This document shows, in pieces, positions 19,983 through 30,600 of a DNA stretch of 64,000 nucleotides. Position numbers and translations under genes: made by a program. Origin of the DNA: JAUVKT01 sp942491535 (GTDB lineage: Bacteria; Bacteroidota; Bacteroidia; Bacteroidales; VadinHA17); contig CALOBV010000006.1 of assembly GCA_942491535.1 (NCBI GenBank), positions 310,001-374,000 of the forward strand, read 5' to 3'. How positions within the stretch are numbered: position 1 is the first letter of the stretch; each line of letters begins with the position of its first letter. The notes beneath the pieces are model-generated. The model was not told where the DNA came from. It searched no databases and saw only the letters and a program-made list of their open reading frames with translations.

Positions 19983-20056
19983 TGGAGAATAAGGGAGTCG
20001 AACCCTTGACCTCCTGCGTGCAAGGCAGGCGCTCTAGCCAACTGAGCTAATTCCCC
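19983..20056 (-). tRNA. tRNA-Ala (anticodon TGC)
   Basis: The minus strand folds as a 74-base tRNA: acceptor GGGGAAT / ATTCTCC, D arm GCTCAGTTGGCTAGAGC, anticodon loop with TGC (CCTTGCACG context) and T loop GGTTCGACTCC. The discriminator A is followed by CGA, so CCA is not encoded. It lies in the rRNA spacer. Confidence 0.95.
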
Positions 20057-20064
20057 TTAAAGCC

Positions 20065-20141
20065 TGGTAGTCCCACGCAGATTTGAACTGCGGACCTCTA
20101 CATTATCAGTGTAGCGCTCTAACCAACTGAGCTATGGGACT
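20065..20141 (-). tRNA. tRNA-Ile (anticodon GAT)
   Basis: The minus strand folds as a 77-base tRNA with acceptor AGTCCCA / TGGGACT, anticodon GAT (CACTGATAATG), T loop AGTTCAAATCT and an encoded 3' CCA. It precedes tRNA-Ala in the transcript, the standard Ile-Ala spacer order. Confidence 0.95.
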
Positions 20142-20291
20142 GTCTCGTTCAATTCAAATCCGACATCTCCCCATTGTGCAACAATTATAAAGCTGATTTC
20201 CCTACTTCGGACTTTAAAGGTTTATATAATAAATAAAGCAAACATCCAGACGACTAACTAACAGTCGCCATAGTATTTTTGGACTCTCTCC

Positions 20292-21826
<1,535 letters not shown>

Positions 21827-21938
21827 AAAAAAATTATTAGTCTCTTTACAAGAATCCTATGTTCCTATGGCTCTTAACTTAAAAAAATTGCTAAGAATTG
21901 ACTGTTAATTCGTCTTAGCCTGGATGTGTTGCTTCAAA

Positions 21939-21950
21939 TATTCAAAGAAC
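21939..21950 (-). promoter_or_regulatory. boxA-like antitermination site in the 16S leader
   Basis: Minus-strand GTTCTTTGAATA, about 115 bases upstream of the 16S 5' end. It shares the GTTCTTTGA core with the 16S-23S spacer site. Confidence 0.6.
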
Positions 21951-22016
21951 TTCGCTTTCGCGTCTTTTCCCTATTCCGTATCCACTAATTGTAATTCGTA
22001 GTCCGGAGCGGGGCGA

Positions 22017-22048
22017 CAAAGATACAACTATTATTGCCTCTTTGCCAA
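22017..22048 (-). promoter_or_regulatory. rRNA operon promoter P2 (downstream)
   Basis: Minus-strand TATCTTTG (22017-22024) fits the -7 consensus TAnnTTTG. A TTG (22046-22048) follows a T-rich tract 21 bases upstream, the expected -33 spacing for Bacteroidota sigma factor. A GC-rich stretch (GTCGCCCCGCTCCGG) follows immediately. Confidence 0.8.
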
Positions 22049-22166
22049 AAAAAATTTGAGAATTTTTCCCGGGGTATTTCTTTCTTCCTGTTTCCACCCT
22101 CTGCAAACCCGAAAAAAACCTCAAACTGTATCTTAAAGAACTATCTTTTATCGCCAAAAGCGGCTG

Positions 22167-22198
22167 CAAAAGTAGATTAAGATTTTTTAATTACCAAA
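22167..22198 (-). promoter_or_regulatory. rRNA operon promoter P1 (upstream)
   Basis: Minus-strand TACTTTTG (22167-22174) matches TAnnTTTG, with TTTG (22195-22198) 20 bases upstream. It lies 150 bases upstream of P2, giving a tandem arrangement like that of E. coli rRNA operons. Confidence 0.8.
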
Positions 22199-22404
22199 CG
22201 AATCCTTTGAAAAAAATATAGATAATTATTTACCCCAACGTAAAGCATTGACAGCGAAGGTGCAGGGCATAGGGCGTAAGGCCTAAAGCTAAGTAAGAAA
22301 ACATAACACATCTAATCATTAATCCCTTCAAACCCTAAGATAAGCAATTCTTAAAATTTCGTTAAATCTTAAAATCGTAAAAGTAATTTGTCTATTTTCG
22401 CAGT

Positions 22405-23148
22405 ATGGAAATGGGGAAGAACCTGGTAATAATACCTACATATAACGAGAAGGAGAATATAGACTCCATCATCAGAGAAATTTCACAGCTAAAAGTACCC
22501 TTTGATATATTAGTTGTTGACGATAACTCACCTGATAAAACGGGTGATATTGTAGAGGGCTTAAAAAAAGAGTTTAAGAATGTCCACCTGATAAGAAGGG
22601 AAGGGAAACTGGGTCTTGGGACTGCATACTTAAGAGGATTCAAATGGGCGATAGAAAATAAATATGGTATCATTTGTGAGATGGATGCCGATTTCTCTCA
22701 CAATCCAAACGATCTTGTAAGGCTTTATGGAGCATGCATGGAAGGTGCCGATCTTGCAATAGGATCAAGGTACGTATCTGGAGTTAATGTTGTAAACTGG
22801 CCCCTGGGAAGAGTTCTTATGTCGTATATGGCATCAATATATGTGAGAATTGTTACAGGACTGAGAGTAAAGGATACTACTGCTGGCTTTAAAGCATATA
22901 AAAGAATAGTACTTGAAACAATAGATCTGGATAAGGTCAGATCAAAGGGGTATGCCTTTCAGATCGAGATGAAATTTACTGCCTGGAAATTCAAATTCAG
23001 GATTGTAGAAGTACCGATAGTTTTTACTGACAGGAAACTCGGAACATCAAAGATGAGTGGAGGAATATTTAACGAAGCTCTCTGGGGTGTATTGAAAATG
23101 AAATTCAGAAGTTTTGTAAGAGATTACAGTCGGCCCCCACAGGAATAG
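22405..23148 (+). CDS. Polyprenol-phosphate mannosyltransferase-like glycosyltransferase (GT2, DPM1-like)
   Basis: A 247-residue soluble GT-A enzyme that should transfer a sugar, typically mannose from GDP-mannose, to a polyprenyl phosphate at the inner membrane. It has the nucleotide-binding start VIIPTYNEKENIDSI, the VVDDNSPDKTGDI motif, and DxD as EMDADFSHNP (about residues 91-100). It also has the DPM1-type signature IGSRYVSGVNVVNWPLGR, then TAGFKAYKR and LGTSKMSGGIF. There are no C-terminal membrane helices, so it is the short DPM1 form. It is followed 20 bases later by dihydroorotase and a lipoprotein gene; this linkage is seen in other Bacteroidota. Sugar specificity is inferred. Confidence 0.88.
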   Translation: MEMGKNLVIIPTYNEKENIDSIIREISQLKVPFDILVVDDNSPDKTGDIVEGLKKEFKNVHLIRREGKLGLGTAYLRGFKWAIENKYGIICEMDADFSHNPNDLVRLYGACMEGADLAIGSRYVSGVNVVNWPLGRVLMSYMASIYVRIVTGLRVKDTTAGFKAYKRIVLETIDLDKVRSKGYAFQIEMKFTAWKFKFRIVEVPIVFTDRKLGTSKMSGGIFNEALWGVLKMKFRSFVRDYSRPPQE

Positions 23149-23168
23149 TAATATAATTAAGTCACACG

Positions 23169-24515
23169 ATGAAAAAAATACTTATTCATAACGCTGAGAT
23201 AGTAAATGAAGGAGAAGTATTTACAGGTAGTGTTCTTATATCAGGCGAAATAATTGAAAAGATTTATCGTGGAAAAGACAGTGCCCCCGACTTAAGTAAT
23301 CTTGAGACAATAGAAGCAGCTGGTAAATTACTATTGCCCGGGGTAATAGACGACCAGGTACATTTCAGGGAACCGGGACTAACTCACAAGGGAGATATAT
23401 ATTCCGAGTCAAGGGCTGCTGCTGCAGGTGGAATTACGTCATTTATGGAAATGCCAAATACCAATCCGCAGACTATAACAGCATCTGCTCTTGCCGAGAA
23501 GCAATCTATTGCCGCCCGAAACTCACCTGTTAACTATTCCTTCTACTTTGGAGCCACAAACGATAATATCGAAGAAATCCTGGCAATTAACCCTGAAGAA
23601 GTGTGTGGACTAAAAGTATTTATGGGATCTTCTACCGGAAATATGCTTGTTGACAACGAGGCCAGTCTGAGGGAAATATTCCGAAACTCTCCTGTGCTGG
23701 TAGCTTGCCACTGCGAAGATGAAAATACCATAAGGCAAAATCTCAAGGCTTACATCGAAGAATATGGCGAAGATATACCTCTCGAATATCACCCCCTGAT
23801 AAGAAGCCGCGAAGCGTGTTTGCTTTCATCATCTTTTGCAGTAAGGCTGGCAAAAGAATATGGAACGAGATTGCATATACTCCACCTTTCTACTGCAGAT
23901 GAGCTCGATCTCTTTGATAATACTATTGATTTAAGGGATAAAAAGATTACTGCAGAGGTATGTGTTCATCATCTCTGGTTCGATGACTCTGCTTACAGGG
24001 AAAAAGGAAATCTGATCAAATGGAACCCTGCAATAAAAAGCACCACAGATCGAGAAGCACTTATTGCAGGTGTGCTAAGTAATAAAATTGATATTGTGGC
24101 CACCGACCATGCGCCTCATACCCTCGAAGAAAAGCAGAACATATATACCAGGGCATCATCGGGCGGGCCGCTGGTACAGCACTCGCTTACTGCAATGATT
24201 GAGCTATGGCACCAGGATGTTATAAAACTGGAAAAAATAGTTGAAAAAATGTGCCACGGCCCTGCAATACTTTTTGGTGTTGAAAATAGGGGTTTTATCA
24301 GAGAGGGATTTCAGGCCGACCTCTGCCTTGTTGATCCGCATAGTAAGTGGACAGTATCAAGAGATAATATATTATATAAATGTGGATGGTCGCCCTTTGA
24401 AGGAACAAGCTTCAGCTCTAAAGTCATCAAGACAATTGTGAATGGGAATATTGTATGGGATGGCAATAACATTTATGATAAAGTACCGGGACAATTATTA
24501 AAATTCAGGAGATAA
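23169..24515 (+). CDS. pyrC: Dihydroorotase
   Basis: Zinc amidohydrolase that cyclises N-carbamoyl-aspartate to dihydroorotate in pyrimidine synthesis. The 448-residue protein is of the longer class I type. It shows the metal-binding HxR motif in VIDDQVHFREPGLTHKGD (His about 65) and a candidate bridging lysine in GLKVFMGSSTGNMLV. Further zinc histidines lie in ACHCEDE and HILHLSTADE, and the catalytic aspartate is in ATDHAPHTLEEK (about residue 314). The fold and the DHAPH motif separate it from allantoinase and hydantoinase, which are the alternatives. It is one base upstream of the following lipoprotein gene. Confidence 0.94.
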   Translation: MKKILIHNAEIVNEGEVFTGSVLISGEIIEKIYRGKDSAPDLSNLETIEAAGKLLLPGVIDDQVHFREPGLTHKGDIYSESRAAAAGGITSFMEMPNTNPQTITASALAEKQSIAARNSPVNYSFYFGATNDNIEEILAINPEEVCGLKVFMGSSTGNMLVDNEASLREIFRNSPVLVACHCEDENTIRQNLKAYIEEYGEDIPLEYHPLIRSREACLLSSSFAVRLAKEYGTRLHILHLSTADELDLFDNTIDLRDKKITAEVCVHHLWFDDSAYREKGNLIKWNPAIKSTTDREALIAGVLSNKIDIVATDHAPHTLEEKQNIYTRASSGGPLVQHSLTAMIELWHQDVIKLEKIVEKMCHGPAILFGVENRGFIREGFQADLCLVDPHSKWTVSRDNILYKCGWSPFEGTSFSSKVIKTIVNGNIVWDGNNIYDKVPGQLLKFRR

Positions 24516-24516
24516 G

Positions 24517-24999
24517 ATGAGATTAAGCGTTTTACTTGTAATTATTATTGGAATTAGCCTGTCGTGTAAACAGGAGGTCGTTGTTGAAAAAACAGACCGG
24601 ATATCACCCGAACTTATAAAGGTGGCGGATAATATAATATACGACGTCGTTATTAAGGCCGAGACTGACGATCCGTGGGAACTAGAAAAGGTTGCAGGAT
24701 TTTCTGGCAATGAAATGATTGATAAACTGTTTGAAAGCCTGTACTCGGGCGAACTTAAAGCCAGGGATTATCACAGCGGTAAAGAACTGGGTTCGGGCGA
24801 TATAAAAAAGATTGAAAAACAAGCTGGTTTTGAAAGAAGTAATATTGGGAAAATTCAATTTACCGAAGACTGGTATTATAACCCACTTGAAAAAAAAATT
24901 GAAAAGAAAATCAAAGTCATCGTTTTTGGATATAAGACTGAAACCCAGGACAGGGTCGGAGTTGGCTATATGGCCGCCCTTGAAATATTAATGAACTAG
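24517..24999 (+). CDS. Putative lipoprotein, function unknown
   Basis: A 160-residue protein whose ATG follows the dihydroorotase TAA by one base. A short hydrophobic N-terminus ends in a cysteine (VLLVIIIGISLSC, Cys 17), which looks like a lipoprotein signal although the lipobox is weak. The rest is charged, with a C-terminal strand-rich motif (IQFTEDWYYNPLEKK then KIKVIVFGYKTET) that faintly recalls the C-terminal part of GldN/PorN-type proteins. I would not assign it on that. Small lipoproteins after dihydroorotase are common in Bacteroidales (DUF4296 group); membership is possible but not clear. The envelope location is inferred. Confidence 0.75.
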   Translation: MRLSVLLVIIIGISLSCKQEVVVEKTDRISPELIKVADNIIYDVVIKAETDDPWELEKVAGFSGNEMIDKLFESLYSGELKARDYHSGKELGSGDIKKIEKQAGFERSNIGKIQFTEDWYYNPLEKKIEKKIKVIVFGYKTETQDRVGVGYMAALEILMN

Positions 25000-25023
25000 A
25001 GCAATACTGATATCCCTCTATCA

Positions 25024-26271
25024 CTACTTTACTACAAAACGAATTGATTTCCTGGTTCGCTGCTCAATCAACACTTCTCTCTCCCCTACCAGGTTCTTTA
25101 TTGCCGACTTATCATAATACCTGAGTGTTAACATTTCAACACCCCTATTCACAAGTATCTTATAATCGTCTTGTAATAATAAATTAAGCCTGGCAATCTT
25201 TTCCTGCTCATCATCCACACATACTGCTACACTAACAGCCGATGCCTGAACAAGGTTGGTTTTTACTGAGCAATTATTCAAAACCTGGAACAAAATTCCC
25301 AGGTTATCACCAATAGCAAACGAAAAATCTCTGGGAATAATAGATATTAACACCTGCGACTCCTTCCTTACATATACAGGAACATCCTGATCGATGCTCT
25401 CATTTACCGATACATAGGTTCCTCGCTCCTGTGGCTCAATAAATGATTTAACAAATAGTGGAATAGCCTTATTATGGAGAGGCTTAATAGTTTTGGGGTG
25501 GATTATCTTTGCCCCTGAAAACGACATCTCCACGGCTTCCTTATAACTTACATTCTCAAGCCTTATGGCTCCTTCCATCCACCTGGGGTCGGCATTCAAA
25601 ACTCCCGGTACATCCTTCCATATTGTGAGGTCTGCTGCATCGCAAATATTAGCAATTATAGCAGCTGTATAGTCTGAACCTTCACGTCCGAGTGTAGTTG
25701 TTTCACCGCTTAATGTACCACCAATAAAGCCCTGTGTAACAAAAAGTTTCTCTTCACCAGCAAGAAACACAGACCTCATTCTGATCGTGGTTTCATCCCA
25801 TTCAACCCCGGCATCTCTGAACTTCCTGTCGGTAACCAGGAGTTTCCGTATATCAGTCCATTCAGAATTTATTCCTATACTTCTGAGCCATTTATCTACT
25901 ATCCTGGTTGATAATATCTCACCCTGTGACACCAGCTGATCATAAGCAAAATCATAGTCCCTGCCCGAAAGGCCTGGCATAATATCTCTTATCTCATTGA
26001 AGATAGGTATAAGCAATTCTTCTGCCTCAGCCTGGCCGAAGAGTGATTCTGCAAGGTTTGTATGATAATCGGCAATTTTTTGAAATTTCAATTTATAATT
26101 CTCATTGCCCTCAAGCAAAGAAGACAGAACATCTTCAAGCATATTGGTAGTTTTACCCAGCGCCGAGACAACAACTACAAGTGCACCATCGACCTTACTA
26201 ACAATATTGCCCAGGTTCCTTACTCCCCAATCATCTTTTACAGAGGCACCTCCAAACTTATAAACTCTCAT
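25024..26271 (-). CDS. lysC: Aspartate kinase
   Basis: Phosphorylates aspartate, the entry step to lysine, threonine, methionine and diaminopimelate. The 415-residue monofunctional enzyme has KFGGASV (residues 5-11), GEILSTRIVDKWL, VTQGFIGGTLSGETTTLGREGSDYTAAIIA, and WKDVPGVLNADPRW typical of the kinase domain. An ACT regulatory region follows from about residue 320 (FSFAIGDNLGILFQVLNN). There is no homoserine dehydrogenase fusion. It is convergent with the lipoprotein gene (24-base gap) and divergent from fbp. A TAnnTTTG box lies just upstream. Confidence 0.93.
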   Translation of the reverse strand: MRVYKFGGASVKDDWGVRNLGNIVSKVDGALVVVVSALGKTTNMLEDVLSSLLEGNENYKLKFQKIADYHTNLAESLFGQAEAEELLIPIFNEIRDIMPGLSGRDYDFAYDQLVSQGEILSTRIVDKWLRSIGINSEWTDIRKLLVTDRKFRDAGVEWDETTIRMRSVFLAGEEKLFVTQGFIGGTLSGETTTLGREGSDYTAAIIANICDAADLTIWKDVPGVLNADPRWMEGAIRLENVSYKEAVEMSFSGAKIIHPKTIKPLHNKAIPLFVKSFIEPQERGTYVSVNESIDQDVPVYVRKESQVLISIIPRDFSFAIGDNLGILFQVLNNCSVKTNLVQASAVSVAVCVDDEQEKIARLNLLLQDDYKILVNRGVEMLTLRYYDKSAIKNLVGEREVLIEQRTRKSIRFVVK

Positions 26272-26287
26272 TTCTAACTATTTTAAA

Positions 26288-26295
26288 CAAAAGTA
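26288..26295 (-). promoter_or_regulatory. Candidate -7 box for lysC
   Basis: Minus-strand TACTTTTG matches TAnnTTTG and lies 17 bases upstream of the lysC ATG, in the 111-base divergent region with fbp. Confidence 0.5.
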
Positions 26296-26382
26296 TCACT
26301 TTATTGTGCATTTATGATAAAGGTAATTTTTTTTCTACCCGGCAATTGTTAAATTTAAGAACCCTAACTGAAAGCCTGTTAT

Positions 26383-27396
26383 ATGAAAAGCTACAATATT
26401 ATAACACTCGACGATTTTATAATTGGTCGTCAGAAAGATTATCCGACAGCAAAAGGTGAATTCTCAAGAATACTCCATCACATTGGTACTGCAGCAAAAA
26501 TGGTTAGCAGTAAAGTAAATCGTGCCGGACTGGCCGACATTATTGGTGAAGTAGGAAACGTAAACGTGCAGGGCGAAGATCAACAAAAGCTGGATGTATA
26601 TGCCGATGAAGTTTTTTTGGGAGCACTGCGCTTAAGTGGCGAATGTTGTGGAGTTGCTTCTGAAGAGAACCAGAATATTATATCTTTTACCAGTGAATTT
26701 GCCCGTAATGGTAAATATATAGTATGTATAGACCCCCTCGACGGCTCATCAAACATCGATGTAAATGTTTCGGTTGGTACTATATTCTCAGTTTACAGAA
26801 GATTATCCGAGAGAGGGAATCAAACGGAGCAAAAAGATTTCCTCCAGCCAGGTACAGAACAGGTTGCGGCAGGTTATATTATATACGGCTCATCAACCAT
26901 GATGGTCTATACTACCGGCAATGGGGTTAATGGTTTCACCCTGGACCCCTCGGTTGGTGAGTTTTGCCTGTCAAACCCCTCTATGAAAATACCATCAGAA
27001 GGAAGGATTTATTCAATTAATGAAGGTAATTATATTAAGTTCAGGGATGGTGTCAAGAGATATATTAAATATTGCCAGGAAAGAGACTCTGAATCAGGAC
27101 GACCCTATCTATCAAGGTATATTGGTTCCCTGGTAGCAGATTTTCATCGTAACCTGCTGAAAGGAGGGATTTTCCTGTATCCTGAAAGCGAAACCTATCC
27201 TGATGGGAAACTGAGACTTCTTTACGAATGCAATCCGGTTGCTTTTGTTGCAGAGCAGGCATTAGGTAAGGCTACAACCGGCACAAGGAGAATCCTGGAT
27301 ATTATACCCGATTCAATACACCAGAAGGTGCCCTACATAGTAGGATCGCCTGATATGGTGGAAAAAGTCGAAGAATTTATAAAAAATCACGGCTAA
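26383..27396 (+). CDS. fbp: Fructose-1,6-bisphosphatase class I
   Basis: Gluconeogenic enzyme hydrolysing fructose 1,6-bisphosphate to fructose 6-phosphate. The 337-residue protein shows the class I metal site CIDPLDGSSNIDVNVSVGTIF (about residues 116-135), the upstream VASEEN glutamates, GAL..SGECCG, and the substrate-binding RYIGSLVADFHRNLLKGGIFLYP followed by LLYECNPVAFVAEQA. The length and motifs rule out the class III enzyme that many Bacteroidota also carry. It is transcribed alone, divergent from lysC. Confidence 0.96.
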   Translation: MKSYNIITLDDFIIGRQKDYPTAKGEFSRILHHIGTAAKMVSSKVNRAGLADIIGEVGNVNVQGEDQQKLDVYADEVFLGALRLSGECCGVASEENQNIISFTSEFARNGKYIVCIDPLDGSSNIDVNVSVGTIFSVYRRLSERGNQTEQKDFLQPGTEQVAAGYIIYGSSTMMVYTTGNGVNGFTLDPSVGEFCLSNPSMKIPSEGRIYSINEGNYIKFRDGVKRYIKYCQERDSESGRPYLSRYIGSLVADFHRNLLKGGIFLYPESETYPDGKLRLLYECNPVAFVAEQALGKATTGTRRILDIIPDSIHQKVPYIVGSPDMVEKVEEFIKNHG

Positions 27397-27480
27397 AGAC
27401 TATTTATCCCATCCGGTACGGTCTCCCGTCGTTCCGTTAATACTATCAGCTATTGCATCGATATTATATACAGGCAATTA

Positions 27481-27615
27481 GCATAGCTCAAGCGGGCTGT
27501 AGCCTGTCGGCTCTCCTCCGAAAATACCTGGCAGACCCTGTTTCTCTGGTTGCCAATAATAAAGTTAAGTGAAAAATTATGAGGTCATCAATACTGATAG
27601 ACTGGCATAGCTCAA
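27481..27615 (+). repeat. Eleven-base direct repeat upstream of mfd
   Basis: GCATAGCTCAA occurs at 27481-27491 and again at 27605-27615, in the 257-base gap between fbp and mfd. The second copy lies just before the putative mfd -7 box. It may be a duplicated regulatory site or chance. Confidence 0.35.
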
Positions 27616-27625
27616 TAATCTTATA

Positions 27626-27633
27626 TACTTTTG
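27626..27633 (+). promoter_or_regulatory. Candidate -7 box for mfd
   Basis: TACTTTTG matches TAnnTTTG, 20 bases upstream of the mfd ATG at 27654. Confidence 0.5.
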
Positions 27634-27653
27634 CAGCTCATCAGTCAAAGTAA

Positions 27654-30600
27654 ATGAACGAATTTGATTTAGGTAAGCTTTACCTCAAACATCCTAATTT
27701 CAATCCTTTAGCCGCTAACCTGGCGGAAGATAAGCAGGGCAATATTGCAGCAGAAGACTTAAGAGGGTCGGCGCGCTCGCTACTGGTAGCTGCCCTGTTT
27801 AACTCACTTCAGACAACTCACTTTATTATACTTCCCGAGAAGGAGGATGCCGCATATTTTTATAACGACCTTGTATCAATACTGGGAGAAGAGCTGGTAT
27901 TTTTCTTTCCGTCGACATATAAAAGATCCATCCAGTACGGGCAGACCGAGGCCTCAAACATTGTGCTTCGGACAGAGGTGATGAATCACCTGGGGTCTGG
28001 AAAGCGGAAATGTGTTGTTGTTTCGTACCCGGAGTCTGTAATGGAAAAGGTTATCAGCAAGAAGGTATTCAAGAAAAATACACTTAAGGTAAAAACCGGT
28101 GATCCACTAAGCATGGAGTTCCTGGTTGAGGTTCTTACGGAATACAATTTCTCCAGGGTCGATTTTGTATATGAACCCGGACAGTTTTCAGTCAGGGGCA
28201 GCATAATAGATGTTTTTTCATACTCGAGTGATAAACCATATCGTATAGACTTCTTTGGTGACGATATCGAATCTATCAGGACCTTTAATATTGACGATCA
28301 ACTCTCAATAGAGAAATTTAAGGAGGTCTCTATTATCCCGAATGTTCAGGATATCTCAATCGAAAAGACCCATGAGAACATTACTGAATTTATTCCTCCT
28401 TCTTCGCTTATATGGCTTGATAGTTTTGCATTTACCATCGATAAGATCAATTCGATATACAACTCTTCGTGGTCGCATGAGACTGATTCTCAAGAAAAAA
28501 GCAAGCGGGAGATGGCGATTACAGGTGAGCACCTTGAGTCAGAACTTTCAAGGTTCAGGGTTATAGAATTTTCGACTCAGCCCCATTTTGATGTCAGTTA
28601 CAGGTATAAATTTAATACCCAGCCACAGCCCTCGTTTAATAAGAATTTCGAGCTACTGGGAGAGCGACTTATAACAAATATTGAGGAGGGCTACGAAAAT
28701 ATAATTGTCTCGGAGAGTGAGACCCAGATAGCCAGGTTAAGAGATATATTCTCAGAGATCAATCCCGAGTTGAGTTTCAAAAGTGAGATTATTAATCTCC
28801 ACCGGGGATTTACAGATTACGATCTTGGTCTGGCGCTTTTTACAGATCATCAGATTTTTGATCGCTACCATAAATTCAGGATACGAGGCACATTCAACAG
28901 ACGCGAAAGTCTTAGCATTAAAGAGATTACGGGGCTCAACCCGGGCGACTATGTTGTTCACATTGATCATGGTATCGGGCGCTTTGGCGGACTTGAAAAA
29001 ATAAATGTAAACGGGAAGATACAGGAAGCAATAAAACTTGTTTATCGTGATAACGATATATTATATGTAGGTATTCATGCTCTTCACAGGATATCAAAAT
29101 ACAAGAGCAAGGATTCTTCCGAGCCACGTATATACAAGCTTGGATCTGCTGCCTGGCAAAGAATAAAATCCAATACCAAGAAAAAAGTTAAGGATATTGC
29201 AAAAGATCTTATTCTTTTATATGCAAAGAGAATGACAGTTGACGGATTCAGCTTCTCGCCCGATTCCTTTATGCAGAGAGAACTAGAAGCATCATTTATT
29301 TATGAAGATACACCCGACCAGAACACAGCTACAAAGCTTGTAAAGGAAGACATGGAAAAGAGTCACCCTATGGACAGGCTGGTATGTGGTGACGTTGGAT
29401 TTGGCAAGACAGAGATAGCAATAAGGGCAGCTTTTAAATCGGCAGCCGATAATAAACAGGTAGCAATACTTGTTCCAACTACAATACTTGCACTCCAGCA
29501 TTACCAGACTTTTTCACAGAGGCTGAAGGATTTCCCGGTTGAAATAGATTATATCAGCAGGCACCGAAAAGCTGCCGATCAGAGAAATATCAAGGATAGA
29601 TTAAAAAATGGAAAGCTGGATATAATTATTGGCACTCATAAACTTGTGGCAAAGGATATTGAGTTTAAAGACCTTGGGCTGCTGGTAATAGATGAGGAAC
29701 AGAAGTTCGGGGTATCAGTAAAAGAAAAGATTAAAAAGTTTAAGGCCAATGTAGATACACTTACGCTTACTGCAACACCTATCCCACGTACCCTTCAATT
29801 CTCGCTGATGGGAGCACGCGACCTTTCAATAATTAACACCCCCCCGCCTAACCGGATGCCCATAATAACAGAGCTGCATGGGTTTAATGAAGACATAATT
29901 AAGGAGGGAATAGAGTATGAGCTGAACAGGAACGGGCAGGTCTTCTTTATTCATAACAGGGTTGAGAATATTACCGAAGTGCAGGCTATAATTAGCAGGA
30001 TATTGCCCGGGGTAAAAAGTGCCATTGTTCATGGTCAGATGGATGGAAGACAGGTTGAAAACAGGATGTACGACTTTATTCACGGAGATTACGACATTCT
30101 TATCGCAACAACAATTATAGAATCAGGACTAGATATCCCCAATGCGAATACTATTTTTATTAATAATGCTCATCATTTCGGACTCTCAGAGCTACACCAG
30201 TTAAGAGGCCGGGTCGGCAGATCAAATAAAAAAGCCTTCTGCTACCTTTTGGCACCTCCTGAGAGTGTTATGACACAGGAAGCCCGACGACGATTAAAAG
30301 CTATCGAAGAGTTCTCCGAGCTTGGAAGCGGTTTCAATATAGCCATGCAGGATCTTGATATCAGAGGTGCCGGTAATCTTCTTGGAGGTGAACAAAGCGG
30401 ATTTATTGCAGATGTGGGCTTTGAGACCTATCAACGAATCCTGCAGGAAGCCATCAACGAATTGAAAGAGAATGAACTTAAGGGGGTCGTTAGCCAGGTA
30501 GATAAAAAGGAAGGTATTAAGGAAGAAGAAAGCACATATGTTTCGGACTGTCAAATTGAAACAGATATGGAAATAATGTTTCCTGACAATTATGTGTCTA

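Larger units (their letters stand above)
21827..22404. other. rRNA operon leader and promoter region, followed by upstream spacer
   Basis: 578 bases without a protein gene. The half next to 16S holds the transcribed leader with a boxA and two tandem promoters, described separately. The rest (about 22200-22404) carries a short G-rich motif, GGTGCAGGGCATAGGGCGTAAGG at 22258 written here as two parts GGTGCAGGGCA and TAGGGCGTAAGG, and A/T-rich DNA. A TATTTTCG element just before 22405 is a weak promoter candidate for the glycosyltransferase gene. Confidence 0.6.

Noticed and set aside
27397..27653. Possible small RNA or riboswitch between fbp and mfd.
   Set aside because: It contains only a short stem (GGCT/AGCC) and an 11-base direct repeat; no recognised RNA fold.
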